Shown: positions 19,401 to 28,039, counted from the stretch's first letter. The stretch: DNA of 64,000 nt from JBCDJG01 sp038748065 (GCA_038748065.1 JBCDJG010000014.1:30214-94213); one strand, 5' to 3'. Notes: generated by a model from the letters alone, not told the origin. Numbers and translations are program-made.

Positions 19401-19956
19401 GGCGCATTCGACTTTCGGTTTCCTTACGCCGCTCTTTGTACTTGGAGATGCCCGCCGCTTCCTCAATGAAAACGCGCAGCTCTTCCGGCTTGGACTCAAT
19501 CAGCCGCGAAATCATGCCTTGCTCAATAATCGCGTAGCTGCGCGGGCCGAGCCCGGTACCCAGGAAGATGTCTGTAATATCTCGGCGACGGCATTTGGTG
19601 CCGTTCAGGAAGTACTCAGATTGGCCCTCTCGAGTGACCTGCCGCTTGATCGCAATTTCCGCATAGGCGGCGTACTCACCGCCAACGCCGCCGTCGCTGT
19701 TATCAAAAACCAGCTCGATCGAAGCCTGCCCGACAGGCTGACGATTGACCGAGCCGTTGAAAATAACGTCGGCCATGGACTCGCCGCGGAGATTCTTCGC
19801 CGAACTCTCGCCCATGACCCATCGCACAGCATCGATAACGTTGGATTTACCGCAGCCGTTGGGACCAACGACGGCGCACATATTACTTGGGAAGCTGACG
19901 GTGGTTGGGTCCACGAAAGACTTGAAACCAGCCAGCTTGATAGACTTTAATCGCAT
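16456..19956 (-). CDS. smc: SMC, chromosome segregation ATPase
   Basis: Large coiled-coil ATPase that compacts and organises the chromosome. The 1166 residues follow the standard plan: N-terminal ATPase half with Walker A GPNGCGKSN (32-40), a long coiled coil rich in Q, E and R, a hinge near 500-640, a return coiled coil, and the C-terminal half with signature LLSGGEKALTAIAL and Walker B FCMLDEVDAPLDD. Many gammaproteobacteria use MukB instead; this organism has the SMC type, with no scpAB in the window. The start follows a 157-base gap without a gene (19957-20113). That gap probably holds the smc promoter, but I cannot assign clear boxes. Confidence 0.98.
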   Translation of the reverse strand: MRLKSIKLAGFKSFVDPTTVSFPSNMCAVVGPNGCGKSNVIDAVRWVMGESSAKNLRGESMADVIFNGSVNRQPVGQASIELVFDNSDGGVGGEYAAYAEIAIKRQVTREGQSEYFLNGTKCRRRDITDIFLGTGLGPRSYAIIEQGMISRLIESKPEELRVFIEEAAGISKYKERRKETESRMRRTLENLERLTDLRDELERQLQHLQRQAQAAEKYSEFKVQERTLSAQLLALQWQDLDAQIRQESHDIGELEVQLEAVHAEHQQVDTAIERHRIDHGERNEAFNKVQATYYSLGAEVARVEQGIQHQKERSRQLGEDLGQTRESLAQAEEHLVEDRDKLEAWSAELEQLKPELEALQTQESHSGEALSAAEAAMHSWQQEWDEFNQHAAEPRQQAEVQQSRIQHLEQVLRRIQQRIEQLESEQAGIAAGPATEEMDGLSREIDDLEAQMALHERAGNEHLDRLRQQRQRVDDASAELNALRSEAQQARGRQASLEALQQAAREDSSARVDDWLHSKGLSGKPRLVERLQVADGWQRAVETVLGDELQAVCVDQVESLSHLMSELEEGMVTLVAPGSEASTSADSLASKVSGYGLGDTLLHGVRCAADLPTAMSIRASLGAGESVITPEGLWLGRNWLKVARPADNEQGGVIARQAELEQLQGRIASLGAREEALALEVADARRSQQQLEEQRQQSLQRLQAATRQHADTAAQLSALQAKTEQLAARRERMQSDLSESREQFASETRSMAEARQLLSTAIEGMESDSQRREALLSVRDATRGTLDSSRQRARHDKDAVHQLAMRHRSLQTQVESVQASIGRTGGQVEQLRERRKVLDLAVAENDAPLAGLQQELEGHLARRLESEAELSQARQAVAEIEHELRESERSRAQIEQRAQQLRGDLEQRRVNNQGLQVKRDTVQQQLKEGDQDLEGVIAELPEGANEPEWQNGLERIANRIARLGPINLAAIDEYNQQSERKQYLDAQDEDLQTALSTLESAIRKIDKETRNRFRETFDKVNTGLQELFPRVFGGGSAYLEMTGDDLLDTGISIMARPPGKKNSTIHLLSGGEKALTAIALVFSIFQLNPAPFCMLDEVDAPLDDANVGRYARMVKEMSEKVQFIYITHNKISMELAEQLMGVTMHEPGVSRLVSVDVDEAAELAAS

Positions 19957-20113
19957 TTGACTTTAGGTTTACGCCGTAAGCTATTGTTTTTTATGCACTT
20001 ACTCCGGATTTGTGAAGAAACAACGCCCCTCCGGACCACAAGATGTAGTGTATCCAACTTCCTCAGACAACACTATGCCTGTGACAAAATTTCTGGGGAA
20101 TAGCCTCTGATTA

Positions 20114-21334
20114 TCAGCCGGCGCTTGGCCGCAGCGTAATATCAATGACCTCACCGTCAATAGAAGGCGCGACCGGACCTGCCTGACCCAGCCAACTGGC
20201 ATTGGCTTCTCCCGGCTGTCCGCTGGGCGAAACCTGGACCAGAACCATAACGGTCTCCGTCGTGGAGATTTTTTGACCCGCCATGGAGTGACGATCATCG
20301 AGCCTGAGCGTTGCAGGCAGCGCTTGCCCAGTCAGCCGCTGAACAGCAATAGGCATGCGGCTTGCGCTCTGGGGCGCTCGCGCTAGCACAAAGACGGTGT
20401 CGGAGGGCGCAAGGCTCGCGCCATCCGGTAACTGCACCCGCACGCTCACGCCGAGAACGGCCGACTCTTCGCCGACAGGACCGCCGGGTTCAGTCGTCGC
20501 TGCCGGCGCTTCCGCTACGGCGTCGCTGCCGTTTAAACGCGCTTCGGCCAGTGTTATTACACCCTGGATCATGCTCGCCGATTCCGAGTCAGGCGGCTCG
20601 ACGGCCAACAGGCGCTGCCAATACCCGATGGCGGCGCGGTATTGGCCGCGCTCGAAGGAGGCCATGCCCAAGAGACCAAGCGCTGTTCGCTGGTGGGGAT
20701 TTACCGCCAGTGCCTGTTCGGCCAACATCTGGCTGCGCTCATCCAGAACCCGGCCGGCGGCGAGAAACTCTGCTTGCGCAGCATAGGCCAGGGCCTGGGC
20801 ATCCTCGGGAGCCTGTTCAGCCAGTTCCCCGTAGATCGCTGAGGCGCGGCTGTACTCCTCAAGCCCCATGTAATAGCGTCCCAACAGGGCGCTGTAGTAG
20901 AGGTTGTCCGGACGCTGGCCTGCGCGATCTTCGATGTCAGCCATCAGTGCCTGCATGGTCGCCGGTTCCATGCTGTCATCAACCGACTGCAACTGTTGCG
21001 TGATCACCACATCAGGTGCCGAACCGAGCTGGTAATAGGTGACGGTGGAGAACAGGGCCACGAAGGGCAATAACCACCACAACGGCATGGCCCCGCGCTC
21101 TGCGGCTTTAGAAGGCGCCTGCGCCTGCTGCTCATCCTCCAGCAGACGCAGACGCGCGTCTTGTTCCAGCGCAGCGTTCTCCTCCGTGGCCAGCTCCGCA
21201 GCGCGTCGCTTAAACAGCGCTCGATTGCTGCGAGACAGATCTTCCTCGACAGTGCGCTGTCCTATCCTCGGAAAGAGGTAGAACAGTCCGCTCACCAGAA
21301 CGAGCCCCAGGCAGGAAACAACGAAGAACGTCAC
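20114..21334 (-). CDS. ccmI: CcmI, TPR-containing cytochrome c maturation protein
   Basis: Last gene of the ccm operon. CcmI presents apocytochrome c to the heme ligase made of CcmF and CcmH. The 406 residues have two N-terminal membrane segments (about 4-22 and 83-102) around a cytoplasmic coiled region, then a periplasmic TPR array (about 120-270; for example YYSALLGRYYMGLEEYSRAS and AEQALAVNPHQRTALGLLG) and a C-terminal beta-rich domain as in the NrfG/CcmH-like family. The start is GTG, overlapping ccmH by four bases (GTGA). Identification rests on the TPR layout and on position directly after ccmH. Confidence 0.9.
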   Translation of the reverse strand: MTFFVVSCLGLVLVSGLFYLFPRIGQRTVEEDLSRSNRALFKRRAAELATEENAALEQDARLRLLEDEQQAQAPSKAAERGAMPLWWLLPFVALFSTVTYYQLGSAPDVVITQQLQSVDDSMEPATMQALMADIEDRAGQRPDNLYYSALLGRYYMGLEEYSRASAIYGELAEQAPEDAQALAYAAQAEFLAAGRVLDERSQMLAEQALAVNPHQRTALGLLGMASFERGQYRAAIGYWQRLLAVEPPDSESASMIQGVITLAEARLNGSDAVAEAPAATTEPGGPVGEESAVLGVSVRVQLPDGASLAPSDTVFVLARAPQSASRMPIAVQRLTGQALPATLRLDDRHSMAGQKISTTETVMVLVQVSPSGQPGEANASWLGQAGPVAPSIDGEVIDITLRPSAG

Positions 21335-21795
21335 GTGCGATCAGGCTCCTGCGCCAGCAACTTCTCGAGGGTCGCTTCATCCTCGGCAGTCAGCGCCGCC
21401 TCCGCTACCTTTCGGCGCCCGCGCATCAACAGCACAATGACGCCCACAGCGAGCAGCAGCAGGACGGCGGGGGCCAGCCAAAGAATGGCTGTCGCCCTGG
21501 AGAACTCCGGCCGATAGCGCACGAATTCGCCGTAGCGGGCGACCATAAACTCGAGAATCTCTTCATCGCTGGCACCCGCCTCGAGCTGCTCGTGCAACAG
21601 CCTTCGAAGATCCTGGGAAATTGGTGCATTGGAATCGGCAATGTTTTGATTCTGGCATTTCGGGCAGCGCAGCTCAGCGCTCAGGGCCTGGTATCGACGT
21701 TCCAGGTCTGGCGTGCTGAACTCATAGGTTTCGATAACGGCTGCACCGTCAAGTGACCAGAGGCTGAACAGCAAAAGCAGGGTCAATCGCGTCAT
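21331..21795 (-). CDS. ccmH: CcmH, cytochrome c heme-lyase thioredoxin-like subunit
   Basis: Small periplasmic, membrane-anchored protein that reduces apocytochrome c before heme is attached. It has a signal peptide, the LRCPKCQNQNIADSNAP motif with redox cysteines C44 and C47, the RYGEFVRYRPE segment, and a C-terminal membrane segment (AILWLAPAVLLLLAVGVIVLLM). I set the start at ATG 21795, which overlaps the ccmG stop in an ATGA and gives 154 residues, the usual length. The frame stays open upstream to 21849 but that part overlaps ccmG. The motif is LRCPKC where E. coli has LRCPQC. Confidence 0.95.
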   Translation of the reverse strand: MTRLTLLLLFSLWSLDGAAVIETYEFSTPDLERRYQALSAELRCPKCQNQNIADSNAPISQDLRRLLHEQLEAGASDEEILEFMVARYGEFVRYRPEFSRATAILWLAPAVLLLLAVGVIVLLMRGRRKVAEAALTAEDEATLEKLLAQEPDRT

Positions 21796-22328
21796 GGCAT
21801 CGCCTCCGCGCGCAGTTCTTCGTAAATTGGCTGTAAGCGGCTGGACCAAACCCGTTCGTCTATCACGCCAATATGGCGGTAGCGAATGATACCGCGGGCA
21901 TCGACAAAGTAAGTCTCAGGCGCACCGTATACGCCGAGATCAAGCCCCAGCGAACCGGCTGCGTCGACGATATTGGCGCGGTAAGGGTTGCCAAGATCGG
22001 TCAACCACTGGCGGGCTGCTTCGTTTTCATCCTTGTAGTTCACACCGAAAATGGGCACCCCCAGATCGGCCAGCTGTTGCAGGTAGGGATGCTCCACCCG
22101 GCAGGAGATGCACCAGGTGGCCCATACGTTGAACAGGCTGACCTCGCCGGTGACATCTGAGCGCGTCAGTGAGCGACCGTCGGATAAGGCCGGTAGGCTG
22201 AAGTCGGGGAGCGGCTGGTCGACCAGGGCCGAGGGCAAGGCCTTGGGGTCAAGCGACAGGCCCCGGTAAAGAAACAGCGCAAGTCCGACAAAAAGCAGCA
22301 GCGGCAGAAATAATTTAAGCCTTTGCAC
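21792..22328 (-). CDS. ccmG: CcmG (DsbE), periplasmic thiol-disulfide oxidoreductase
   Basis: Thioredoxin-like protein anchored in the inner membrane and facing the periplasm; it keeps apocytochrome c thiols reduced. An N-terminal anchor (LFLPLLLFVGLALFLYRGL) precedes the thioredoxin fold with the active site WATWCISC and the conserved GAPETYFVD cis-proline region. The start is uncertain: no ATG is available. GTG 22328 gives a compact anchor and overlaps ccmF by 14 bases. TTG 22337 and GTG 22352 are alternatives, and an AGGAGG lies just before the TTG. The product is about 178-186 residues either way, as expected for the family. Confidence 0.94.
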   Translation of the reverse strand: MQRLKLFLPLLLFVGLALFLYRGLSLDPKALPSALVDQPLPDFSLPALSDGRSLTRSDVTGEVSLFNVWATWCISCRVEHPYLQQLADLGVPIFGVNYKDENEAARQWLTDLGNPYRANIVDAAGSLGLDLGVYGAPETYFVDARGIIRYRHIGVIDERVWSSRLQPIYEELRAEAMP

Positions 22329-24294
22329 CGTGGGCAATGCCCTCCTGCGCACTGCTAACCCGCAGCCGCCGATACCGTCGGTCAGCGACGGTGAGCAGAC
22401 CCCCGATTCCCATCAGGATGGGCCCGAGCCAGATCCAGCGCACCATGGCCTTGTAGTGCAGGCGAATGGCCCACGCACCGCTGTCGCCGACGGGCTCACC
22501 CATGGCGACGAAGAGGTCGCGGAACAGGCCCGGATCGATCGCAGCCTCGGTCATAATCTGCCCGCTGGCGAGGTAGCGCCGCTTTTGCGGCGCCAGCTCG
22601 GCGATCAACTGCGCTCCATCGAAAACCTGAAAACGCGCCTCGTCCGCCACGTAGTTAGGCCCGCGCACCCCTTCAACTGCAAGCATACGAAAGTCGTAGC
22701 CTGCTATGGACTTGCTGTCGCCAGGGGACATTTTAAGATCATGTTCGACGCTGTACTGGCTGGTGGCCACGACACCAATGACCGTTGCCGCAAAGCCCAT
22801 ATGAGCAAGCACCATTCCCCAGTAGCTTGGCGTCAGTCGCTTCAGGCCCTTGCCGACACTCGAGGCGTTGCGCAGGCGGTTCCAGAGATCGCGGGCAAGC
22901 CCAGCCACCAGCCACAGCGCGAGCAGTAGCGCCAAGGCAACCCAAAGGTTGTAGGCCTGGTCGCTTATCAATGGCAGCGTGAAGGCAACCAGCACCGTGA
23001 CGAGTGCAGGCAGCAATAACTCTGCTCGCCAGCGAGTCGCACTATCTGACTTCCAGCGCGATATCGGGCCGATAGCCATAAAGGGCGTGAGCAGCGCCAT
23101 AAGCGGGACGAACACCACATTGAAATAGGGTGGACCCACGGAATACTTGCCCTGACCCAGCGCGTCCATGAACAGGGGAAACAGCGTACCGAAGAGCACG
23201 GTCAGCGTGGACACGGCGAACACAACGTTGTTGACCAGCAGCAGCGTCTCCCTGGACAGCCAATGAAAACTGACCCTCGAACTGACCGCGGGCGCTCGCA
23301 GCGCATAGAGGGTGAGCGAGCCGCCCACGACGATGGCCAGGAACACCAAAATGAATAGACCGCGGGCCGGATCGGTGGCAAAGGCGTGCACCGAGGTCAG
23401 TACGCCGGAGCGCACCAGGAAGGTACCCAGCAAGCTCAGGGAGAAGGTAAAAATAGCAAGAAGCACGGTCCAGCTCTTGAACAGTCCTCGCTTCTCTGTC
23501 ACCGCCAGCGAGTGTATCAGCGCTGTACCAGCCAGCCAGGGCATAAACGACGCGTTCTCCACCGGGTCCCAGAACCACCATCCGCCCCAGCCCAGCTCGT
23601 AGTAGGCCCACCAGCTGCCGAGCATAATCCCCAGTGTCAAAAAGGCCCAGGCGACGTTGGTCCAGGGCCGGGACCACCTGGCCCAGTTGGCATCGAGGCG
23701 ACCGCCAAGCAGCGCCGCGATCGCAAACGCAAAGGCCACCGAGAAACCGACATACCCCATGTAGAGCAGCGGCGGATGAATAATCAGGCCCGGGTCCTGC
23801 AGCAGCGGGTTCAGATCAGCGCCATCGGCTGGCGTACCCGGCAACAGGCGTTCAAAGGGGTTTGAAGTCAGCAGCGAGAAAGACAGAAAGCCTACCGAAA
23901 CAAAACCCATGACCGCGAGCACCCGGGCGAGCAGGACTCTCGGCAGGCTGTTACTGAAGATCGCCACGGCGGCAGTCCATCCTGCCAGGATAAGCGCCCA
24001 GAGCAGCAAGGAGCCCTCGTGATTGCCCCATACCGCTGAAAATTTGTAAATATCAGGCAGCAAGCTGTTGCTGTTGTTGGCGACGACCTTGACAGAAAAG
24101 TCATCCTGCAGGAAAGCCACGCACAGGCAGGCGAAGCTCACCGTGACGAACACCAGCAGCCCGATCGCCAGGGACGGTGCCAGGGCCATCGCGCGTACAT
24201 CGCCGCGCCACGCGCCCACTGCCGGCAGTACCGACAGCAGCAGTGCAAGGCATAGCGCTATGATCAGCGCGAAATGTCCAAACTCAGGTATCAC
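22315..24294 (-). CDS. ccmF: CcmF, heme lyase subunit of cytochrome c maturation
   Basis: Large polytopic membrane protein that joins heme from holo-CcmE to apocytochrome c. The 659 residues contain the WWD heme-handling motif (WGGWWFWDPVENASFMPWL), conserved histidines in HPPLLYMGYVG and in the SLAVTEKRG neighbourhood, and about 14 hydrophobic segments. The last membrane segment (LGPILMGIGGLLTVADRRYRR) closes the protein. The start is GTG 24294, overlapping ccmE by 11 bases. Length and motif order match the family throughout. Confidence 0.97.
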   Translation of the reverse strand: MIPEFGHFALIIALCLALLLSVLPAVGAWRGDVRAMALAPSLAIGLLVFVTVSFACLCVAFLQDDFSVKVVANNSNSLLPDIYKFSAVWGNHEGSLLLWALILAGWTAAVAIFSNSLPRVLLARVLAVMGFVSVGFLSFSLLTSNPFERLLPGTPADGADLNPLLQDPGLIIHPPLLYMGYVGFSVAFAFAIAALLGGRLDANWARWSRPWTNVAWAFLTLGIMLGSWWAYYELGWGGWWFWDPVENASFMPWLAGTALIHSLAVTEKRGLFKSWTVLLAIFTFSLSLLGTFLVRSGVLTSVHAFATDPARGLFILVFLAIVVGGSLTLYALRAPAVSSRVSFHWLSRETLLLVNNVVFAVSTLTVLFGTLFPLFMDALGQGKYSVGPPYFNVVFVPLMALLTPFMAIGPISRWKSDSATRWRAELLLPALVTVLVAFTLPLISDQAYNLWVALALLLALWLVAGLARDLWNRLRNASSVGKGLKRLTPSYWGMVLAHMGFAATVIGVVATSQYSVEHDLKMSPGDSKSIAGYDFRMLAVEGVRGPNYVADEARFQVFDGAQLIAELAPQKRRYLASGQIMTEAAIDPGLFRDLFVAMGEPVGDSGAWAIRLHYKAMVRWIWLGPILMGIGGLLTVADRRYRRLRVSSAQEGIAHGAKA

Positions 24295-24769
24295 CTTGTT
24301 GCGCCTCTTGGCTTCCTTCCTTGTCTATGCCCTGCGTTGCCTGCTGATGGGCCGACTGCATGGCTTCGGCGACCTCCGGGGGCATGTACTCCTCATCGTG
24401 TTTTGCGAGCACCTCCGTGGCCTGGAAAACACCGTTTTCGTCCAGCTTGCCAGCGGCAACCGCGCCCTGCCCCTCTTCGAACATGTCCGGCAAGATGCCC
24501 TCATACACGACGGGTACGACGCCCACGTTGTCGGTGACCGCAAAGCGAATCTCCAAACTGTCGTCGCTGCGCTCTATACTCCCATCAACGACCATGCCGC
24601 CCACTCGAATAGATTGCCCCACCGGTGCTTTGCCGGCCACCACATCCACCGGCGGATAAAAAAGGTTGATATTGCCGCGCAGTGCATACGTCACCAGGCC
24701 AACGGCGGCGCTGGAAAATACGACAACAAACAGGACAATAACGAGGCGCTGCCTCCGAACCGGGTGCAT
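24284..24769 (-). CDS. ccmE: CcmE, periplasmic heme chaperone
   Basis: Carries heme covalently on a histidine from the CcmABCD complex to CcmF. It has one N-terminal membrane anchor (LVIVLFVVVFSSAAVGLVTYAL) and an OB-fold beta barrel with IRVGGMVVDGSI and VVYEGILPDMFEEGQGAV. The heme-binding site is LAKHDEEYMPPEV: H124 and Y128 align with E. coli H130 and Y134. At 161 residues it is of normal length. Its ATG overlaps the ccmD stop by one base (TGATG). Confidence 0.97.
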   Translation of the reverse strand: MHPVRRQRLVIVLFVVVFSSAAVGLVTYALRGNINLFYPPVDVVAGKAPVGQSIRVGGMVVDGSIERSDDSLEIRFAVTDNVGVVPVVYEGILPDMFEEGQGAVAAGKLDENGVFQATEVLAKHDEEYMPPEVAEAMQSAHQQATQGIDKEGSQEAQQGDT

Positions 24770-24960
24770 CAGCTCACCTCCGCTGCGCGCGATGCCTGCC
24801 GACGCAGCTCTCCGGCGATAGTTTTAAGCGCGGCCCGTTCTCGCCGGCGTGGTACGATCAGCAAGGCGGCAACAACGAGCACGGCAACAATACAGACGCT
24901 CCATACAAAGACACCATGCCCTTCCATATGCAAGGCCGCTGACAGGCTGTCAAAGTACAT
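24769..24960 (-). CDS. ccmD: CcmD, small membrane subunit for heme export to CcmE
   Basis: Short (63 residues) single-pass membrane protein that stabilises the CcmABC-CcmE complex. It has the family layout: a polar N-terminus (MYFDSLSAALHMEGHGVFVW), one membrane helix (SVCIVAVLVVAALLIVP), then a basic cytoplasmic tail (RRRERAALKTIAGELRRQ). It overlaps ccmC and ccmE by one base each. Sequence alone is weak for a protein this small; position between ccmC and ccmE makes the call firm. Confidence 0.93.
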   Translation of the reverse strand: MYFDSLSAALHMEGHGVFVWSVCIVAVLVVAALLIVPRRRERAALKTIAGELRRQASRAAEVS

Positions 24961-25703
24961 CAGCGCTGCGCTCCTGAGGCCAATTCCTGAACCCAGCGTG
25001 TGCGACGACCACGCAGCAACAATTCGGCGCGAATATTCATGAGAACTGCGCAGGTGAAAAGCAGGTAAAACGCTGTCGTCGAAACCATCAATGGCAGCAG
25101 CATACTCATATCAATGCTGGGTGTTTCCGTAAACTTGATCGTCGCCGGTTGATGCAAGCTGTACCACCAGTCAACCGACTTGTAGATAATCGGGATGTTG
25201 ACCATGCCAACCAGGCTGAGCACTGCGCATGCCTTACTGGCCGCCTCTTTGTTGTCAAAGGCCTCGTAGAGAGCCATGACACCCAGGTAGAGGAAGAGGA
25301 GGATAAGAACGGAAGTCACCCGTGCGTCCCAAACCCAGTAGGTGCCCCAGGTGGGCTTACCCCACAGGGCGCCGCTGAACAGCGCGAGAAAAGTTAGCGC
25401 CGCGCCCACCGGCGCGCAGGCCTTCATGGCAACATCGGCCATCTTCATCTTCCAGATGAGGCTGATAGCACCCGCCACCGCCATCACGTAGTACCCTGCC
25501 ATGGCAACAACGGCTGCGGGTACATGGATATAAATGATGCGATAGCTATTGCCCTGCTTGAAGTCTGGCGGCGCGTACAGCAAGCCCCACGCCAGCCCAA
25601 CGATCAGGGTTACTAAAGCAGCTGGTACGAGCCAGCGCAGCAGAGAACCGGAGATCGCGTAGAGCCAGGGAGGCGAGCCGAGTTTGTGAAATAAGGACCA
25701 CAT
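24960..25703 (-). CDS. ccmC: CcmC, heme-binding membrane subunit
   Basis: Six-helix membrane protein that presents heme to CcmE. The WWD signature is visible as GKPTWGTYWVWDARVTS, with flanking histidine-bearing segments IYIHVPAAVVAMAGYY and YSLHQPATIKF. The length (247) is normal. It starts 48 bases after ccmB, the widest gap in this operon. Stop and ccmD start share a base. Confidence 0.96.
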   Translation of the reverse strand: MWSLFHKLGSPPWLYAISGSLLRWLVPAALVTLIVGLAWGLLYAPPDFKQGNSYRIIYIHVPAAVVAMAGYYVMAVAGAISLIWKMKMADVAMKACAPVGAALTFLALFSGALWGKPTWGTYWVWDARVTSVLILLFLYLGVMALYEAFDNKEAASKACAVLSLVGMVNIPIIYKSVDWWYSLHQPATIKFTETPSIDMSMLLPLMVSTTAFYLLFTCAVLMNIRAELLLRGRRTRWVQELASGAQR

Positions 25704-25751
25704 AGCGGCGGCAATTATACTACTTGTCCCGGGCAGTTACAGGGCGTCATC

Positions 25752-26438
25752 TCAGGCATCCAAGCTGATTCGCAGGCCCGCGGCGATGGCGAATGGCGCC
25801 AGCGCAATGGCCAGGCTGAGCATCGCTCCGATCACCGCTAACTGCGGCGCAACGGGCAAGCCCAGGGCCGCATTATCAACAGCGCTGCTCGCGAAAATCA
25901 GCACCGGCATGTAGAAGGGTAGAATAATGAGTGAGATCAGCATGCCGCCCCGTTTCAAGCCCACCGTGAGCGCTGCCCCTATGCAGCCGACGAGGCTCAA
26001 AACGCCCGTCCCCAGTAGCAGGCTCGTGCACAGCACGGGTACGGCATGCAGTGGCAGGCCGAGCATCAGGGCAAACAGCGGCGATGCCGCGGTGAGCAGC
26101 AGGCCCGTCACCAGCCAGTGCGCCCCGGTGTAGGACAGCACAGACAGGTATAGCGGGTGCGGAGACAGGAGCAGCTGTTCCAGGCTGCCGTCGTCATAGT
26201 CGGAACGGAACAGGCTCTCGGCGCTCAACAGGTTAGCGAGCAAGGCGATGATCCACAGTATGCCTGGCGCAAACTGCGCGAGCTGGTCTGGCGCGGGACC
26301 AAGGCCCAGGGGGAAAAGCGCAACGACCACGGCGAAGAAGAGCAGCGGGTTCGCAACCTCAACCGGTCGCCTCAGGGCCAGCACGAGCTGTCGGCGAAAC
26401 AGCCGCCGACAGAAGGTCGCCGTGCCGAGCGCCTTCAT
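25752..26438 (-). CDS. ccmB: CcmB, ABC-type permease of cytochrome c maturation
   Basis: Membrane partner of the CcmA ATPase. The 228 residues have about six hydrophobic segments and the family patterns RRQLVLALRRPVEVANPLLFF near the start and DDGSLEQLLLSPHPL in the first cytoplasmic loop. The CcmAB pair uses ATP hydrolysis to release heme-loaded CcmE from CcmC. Its ATG overlaps the ccmA stop by four bases (ATGA). Confidence 0.95.
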   Translation of the reverse strand: MKALGTATFCRRLFRRQLVLALRRPVEVANPLLFFAVVVALFPLGLGPAPDQLAQFAPGILWIIALLANLLSAESLFRSDYDDGSLEQLLLSPHPLYLSVLSYTGAHWLVTGLLLTAASPLFALMLGLPLHAVPVLCTSLLLGTGVLSLVGCIGAALTVGLKRGGMLISLIILPFYMPVLIFASSAVDNAALGLPVAPQLAVIGAMLSLAIALAPFAIAAGLRISLDA

Positions 26439-27043
26439 GGCATCAGTCCTTTGCTAAGGCTGAACTTGATGACGCCGCTAGTTAAGCGCAGCGCCTGGTG
26501 CGACGTCATGACGATCGCACCACCCGCCGCGATGTGTTGCGCAAAGTGATCCTCCAGACGCGCCACACCCTGCCTGTCTATGGCGGTAAAGGGCTCGTCA
26601 AGTAGCCACAGCGACACGTCGATAGGCAAATACAGCCGGGCGAGGTTAACGCGACGATGCTGTCCAGCGGACAGGGTGTGCGCAGGCACATCTTCATAGC
26701 CGTGAAGGCCCACCTGCTGCAGGGCCTGCTCAATAACTTCATCGCTACAGTCCGCCAGCCCATCAGAGTGCCAGGCGAGATTCTCCCGCGGTGTAAGCAA
26801 GCCTTTCACCGCGCTCTGATGACCGATAAACAGCAGTCGCTCAGGGCGCTCAACCGTGCCCTCAAAACCGTAGCGAGACAGGCCAGCCAGGATTCTCAGC
26901 AAGCTAGTCTTGCCGGCGCCGTTTTCGCCCTCGATCAGCACCAATCGGCCAGGCAAGGCGGAAAAATCGAGCCCGGTAAACAGCTCACGGCCGCCGCGCT
27001 CAAGGCTCAGCCCGCGCGCCGACAGCAGCGGCGATTCGCTCAC
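26435..27043 (-). CDS. ccmA: CcmA, ABC-type ATPase of cytochrome c maturation
   Basis: ATPase that powers release of holo-CcmE. Landmarks are Walker A GENGAGKTS, the CcmA-type signature LSAGQHRRVNLARL, Walker B LWLLDEPFTAID and switch histidine MTSHQ. At 202 residues it is as short as other CcmA proteins. Translation starts at a GTG whose G is also the last base of the ttcA stop (TAGTG at 27043), so ccmA is probably translated by coupling to ttcA. Confidence 0.95.
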   Translation of the reverse strand: MSESPLLSARGLSLERGGRELFTGLDFSALPGRLVLIEGENGAGKTSLLRILAGLSRYGFEGTVERPERLLFIGHQSAVKGLLTPRENLAWHSDGLADCSDEVIEQALQQVGLHGYEDVPAHTLSAGQHRRVNLARLYLPIDVSLWLLDEPFTAIDRQGVARLEDHFAQHIAAGGAIVMTSHQALRLTSGVIKFSLSKGLMP

Positions 27044-27885
27044 TAGAGGTTGACTACCTGAATATCGGGCAGATGCAGATCGCGATCCTGGTCAATGGCA
27101 AGACCCGCGAAGTTAAACAAAGTGGTATCGCCCAGTTGCGACGGCGCAACATTGCAGATACTGCGGAAGATGGTCTCCGTGCGGCCGGGGTACTCCCGCT
27201 CCCACTGCGCGAGCATATTTTTAACCTGCACACGCTGCAGGTTCTCCTGCGATCCACACAGGTTGCAGGGGATGATGGGAAAGGCCTTGTACTCGGCAAA
27301 GGCCACGAGATCTTTCTCCCGGCAATAGGCCAGTGGTCTGATAACAATATTGCGGCCGTCGTCGCTGAGCAGCTTCGGCGGCATCGCCTTTAAGGTGCCA
27401 TGAAAGAACATGTTGAGAAACAGCGTTTCGACGATGTCGTCCCGGTGGTGGCCCAGCGCAATTTTGGTGGCGCCGATCTCATTGGCAAAGCCGTATAGGT
27501 TGCCGCGCCTGAGTCGCGAGCACAGGCCGCAAGTCGTCTTACCCTCGGGAATCACGCTGCGAACGATGCTGTAGGTATCCTTCTCGAGCACGTAATACGG
27601 CACGCCCAGGGCATCGAGATAGGCAGGCAGCACATCCTCTGGGAAGCCTGGCTGCTTCTGATCGAGGTTGACGGCTATCAGCTCAAAGTCGATGGGCGCA
27701 CTGCGCTGAAGTCCCATCAAAACCTCCAGCATGCCGTAGGAATCCTTGCCGCCAGAGAGGCATACCATAACCCGGTCACCTGCCTCGATCATGTTGTAAT
27801 CGGCAATGGCATTTCCGGCATTACGCCGCAGCCGCTTTTGCAGCTTGTTGAACTCAGTCTTTTCCTTACGCGACAGTACTCGCAC
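27043..27885 (-). CDS. ttcA: TtcA, tRNA 2-thiocytidine synthase
   Basis: Adds sulfur to cytidine 32 of certain tRNAs, with ATP and a [4Fe-4S] cluster. The PP-loop is CLSGGKDSYGML (42-53). The iron-sulfur ligands are the CGLC pair (about 117-120) and a CNLCGSQ further on. LGHHRDDIVETLFLNMFF and PPKLLSDDGRNIVIRPLAY are family hallmarks. At 280 residues it is slightly shorter than the E. coli enzyme (311). It is the first gene of a transcription unit that continues straight into the ccm genes. Confidence 0.96.
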   Translation of the reverse strand: MRVLSRKEKTEFNKLQKRLRRNAGNAIADYNMIEAGDRVMVCLSGGKDSYGMLEVLMGLQRSAPIDFELIAVNLDQKQPGFPEDVLPAYLDALGVPYYVLEKDTYSIVRSVIPEGKTTCGLCSRLRRGNLYGFANEIGATKIALGHHRDDIVETLFLNMFFHGTLKAMPPKLLSDDGRNIVIRPLAYCREKDLVAFAEYKAFPIIPCNLCGSQENLQRVQVKNMLAQWEREYPGRTETIFRSICNVAPSQLGDTTLFNFAGLAIDQDRDLHLPDIQVVNL

Positions 27886-28039
27886 GCTAGTAGCCGTTAG
27901 TGCTTGATTTGGCGGGCATTTTACGCAGGTGAATCGATGCGGTCCACTTTCAAGCAGGGAGTCGTGCCCGCGGTAAACCCGGGGCTCGTACCAACAGCAC
28001 TGTGGCGACAGCAGGCAACATCCAAGGACCCTTACTCCC

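Noticed and set aside
19957..20113. Small gene or RNA in the gap between smc and ccmI
   Set aside because: No coding frame with a ribosome site and no stable structure could be seen; the two TCCGGA palindromes are too short to interpret.
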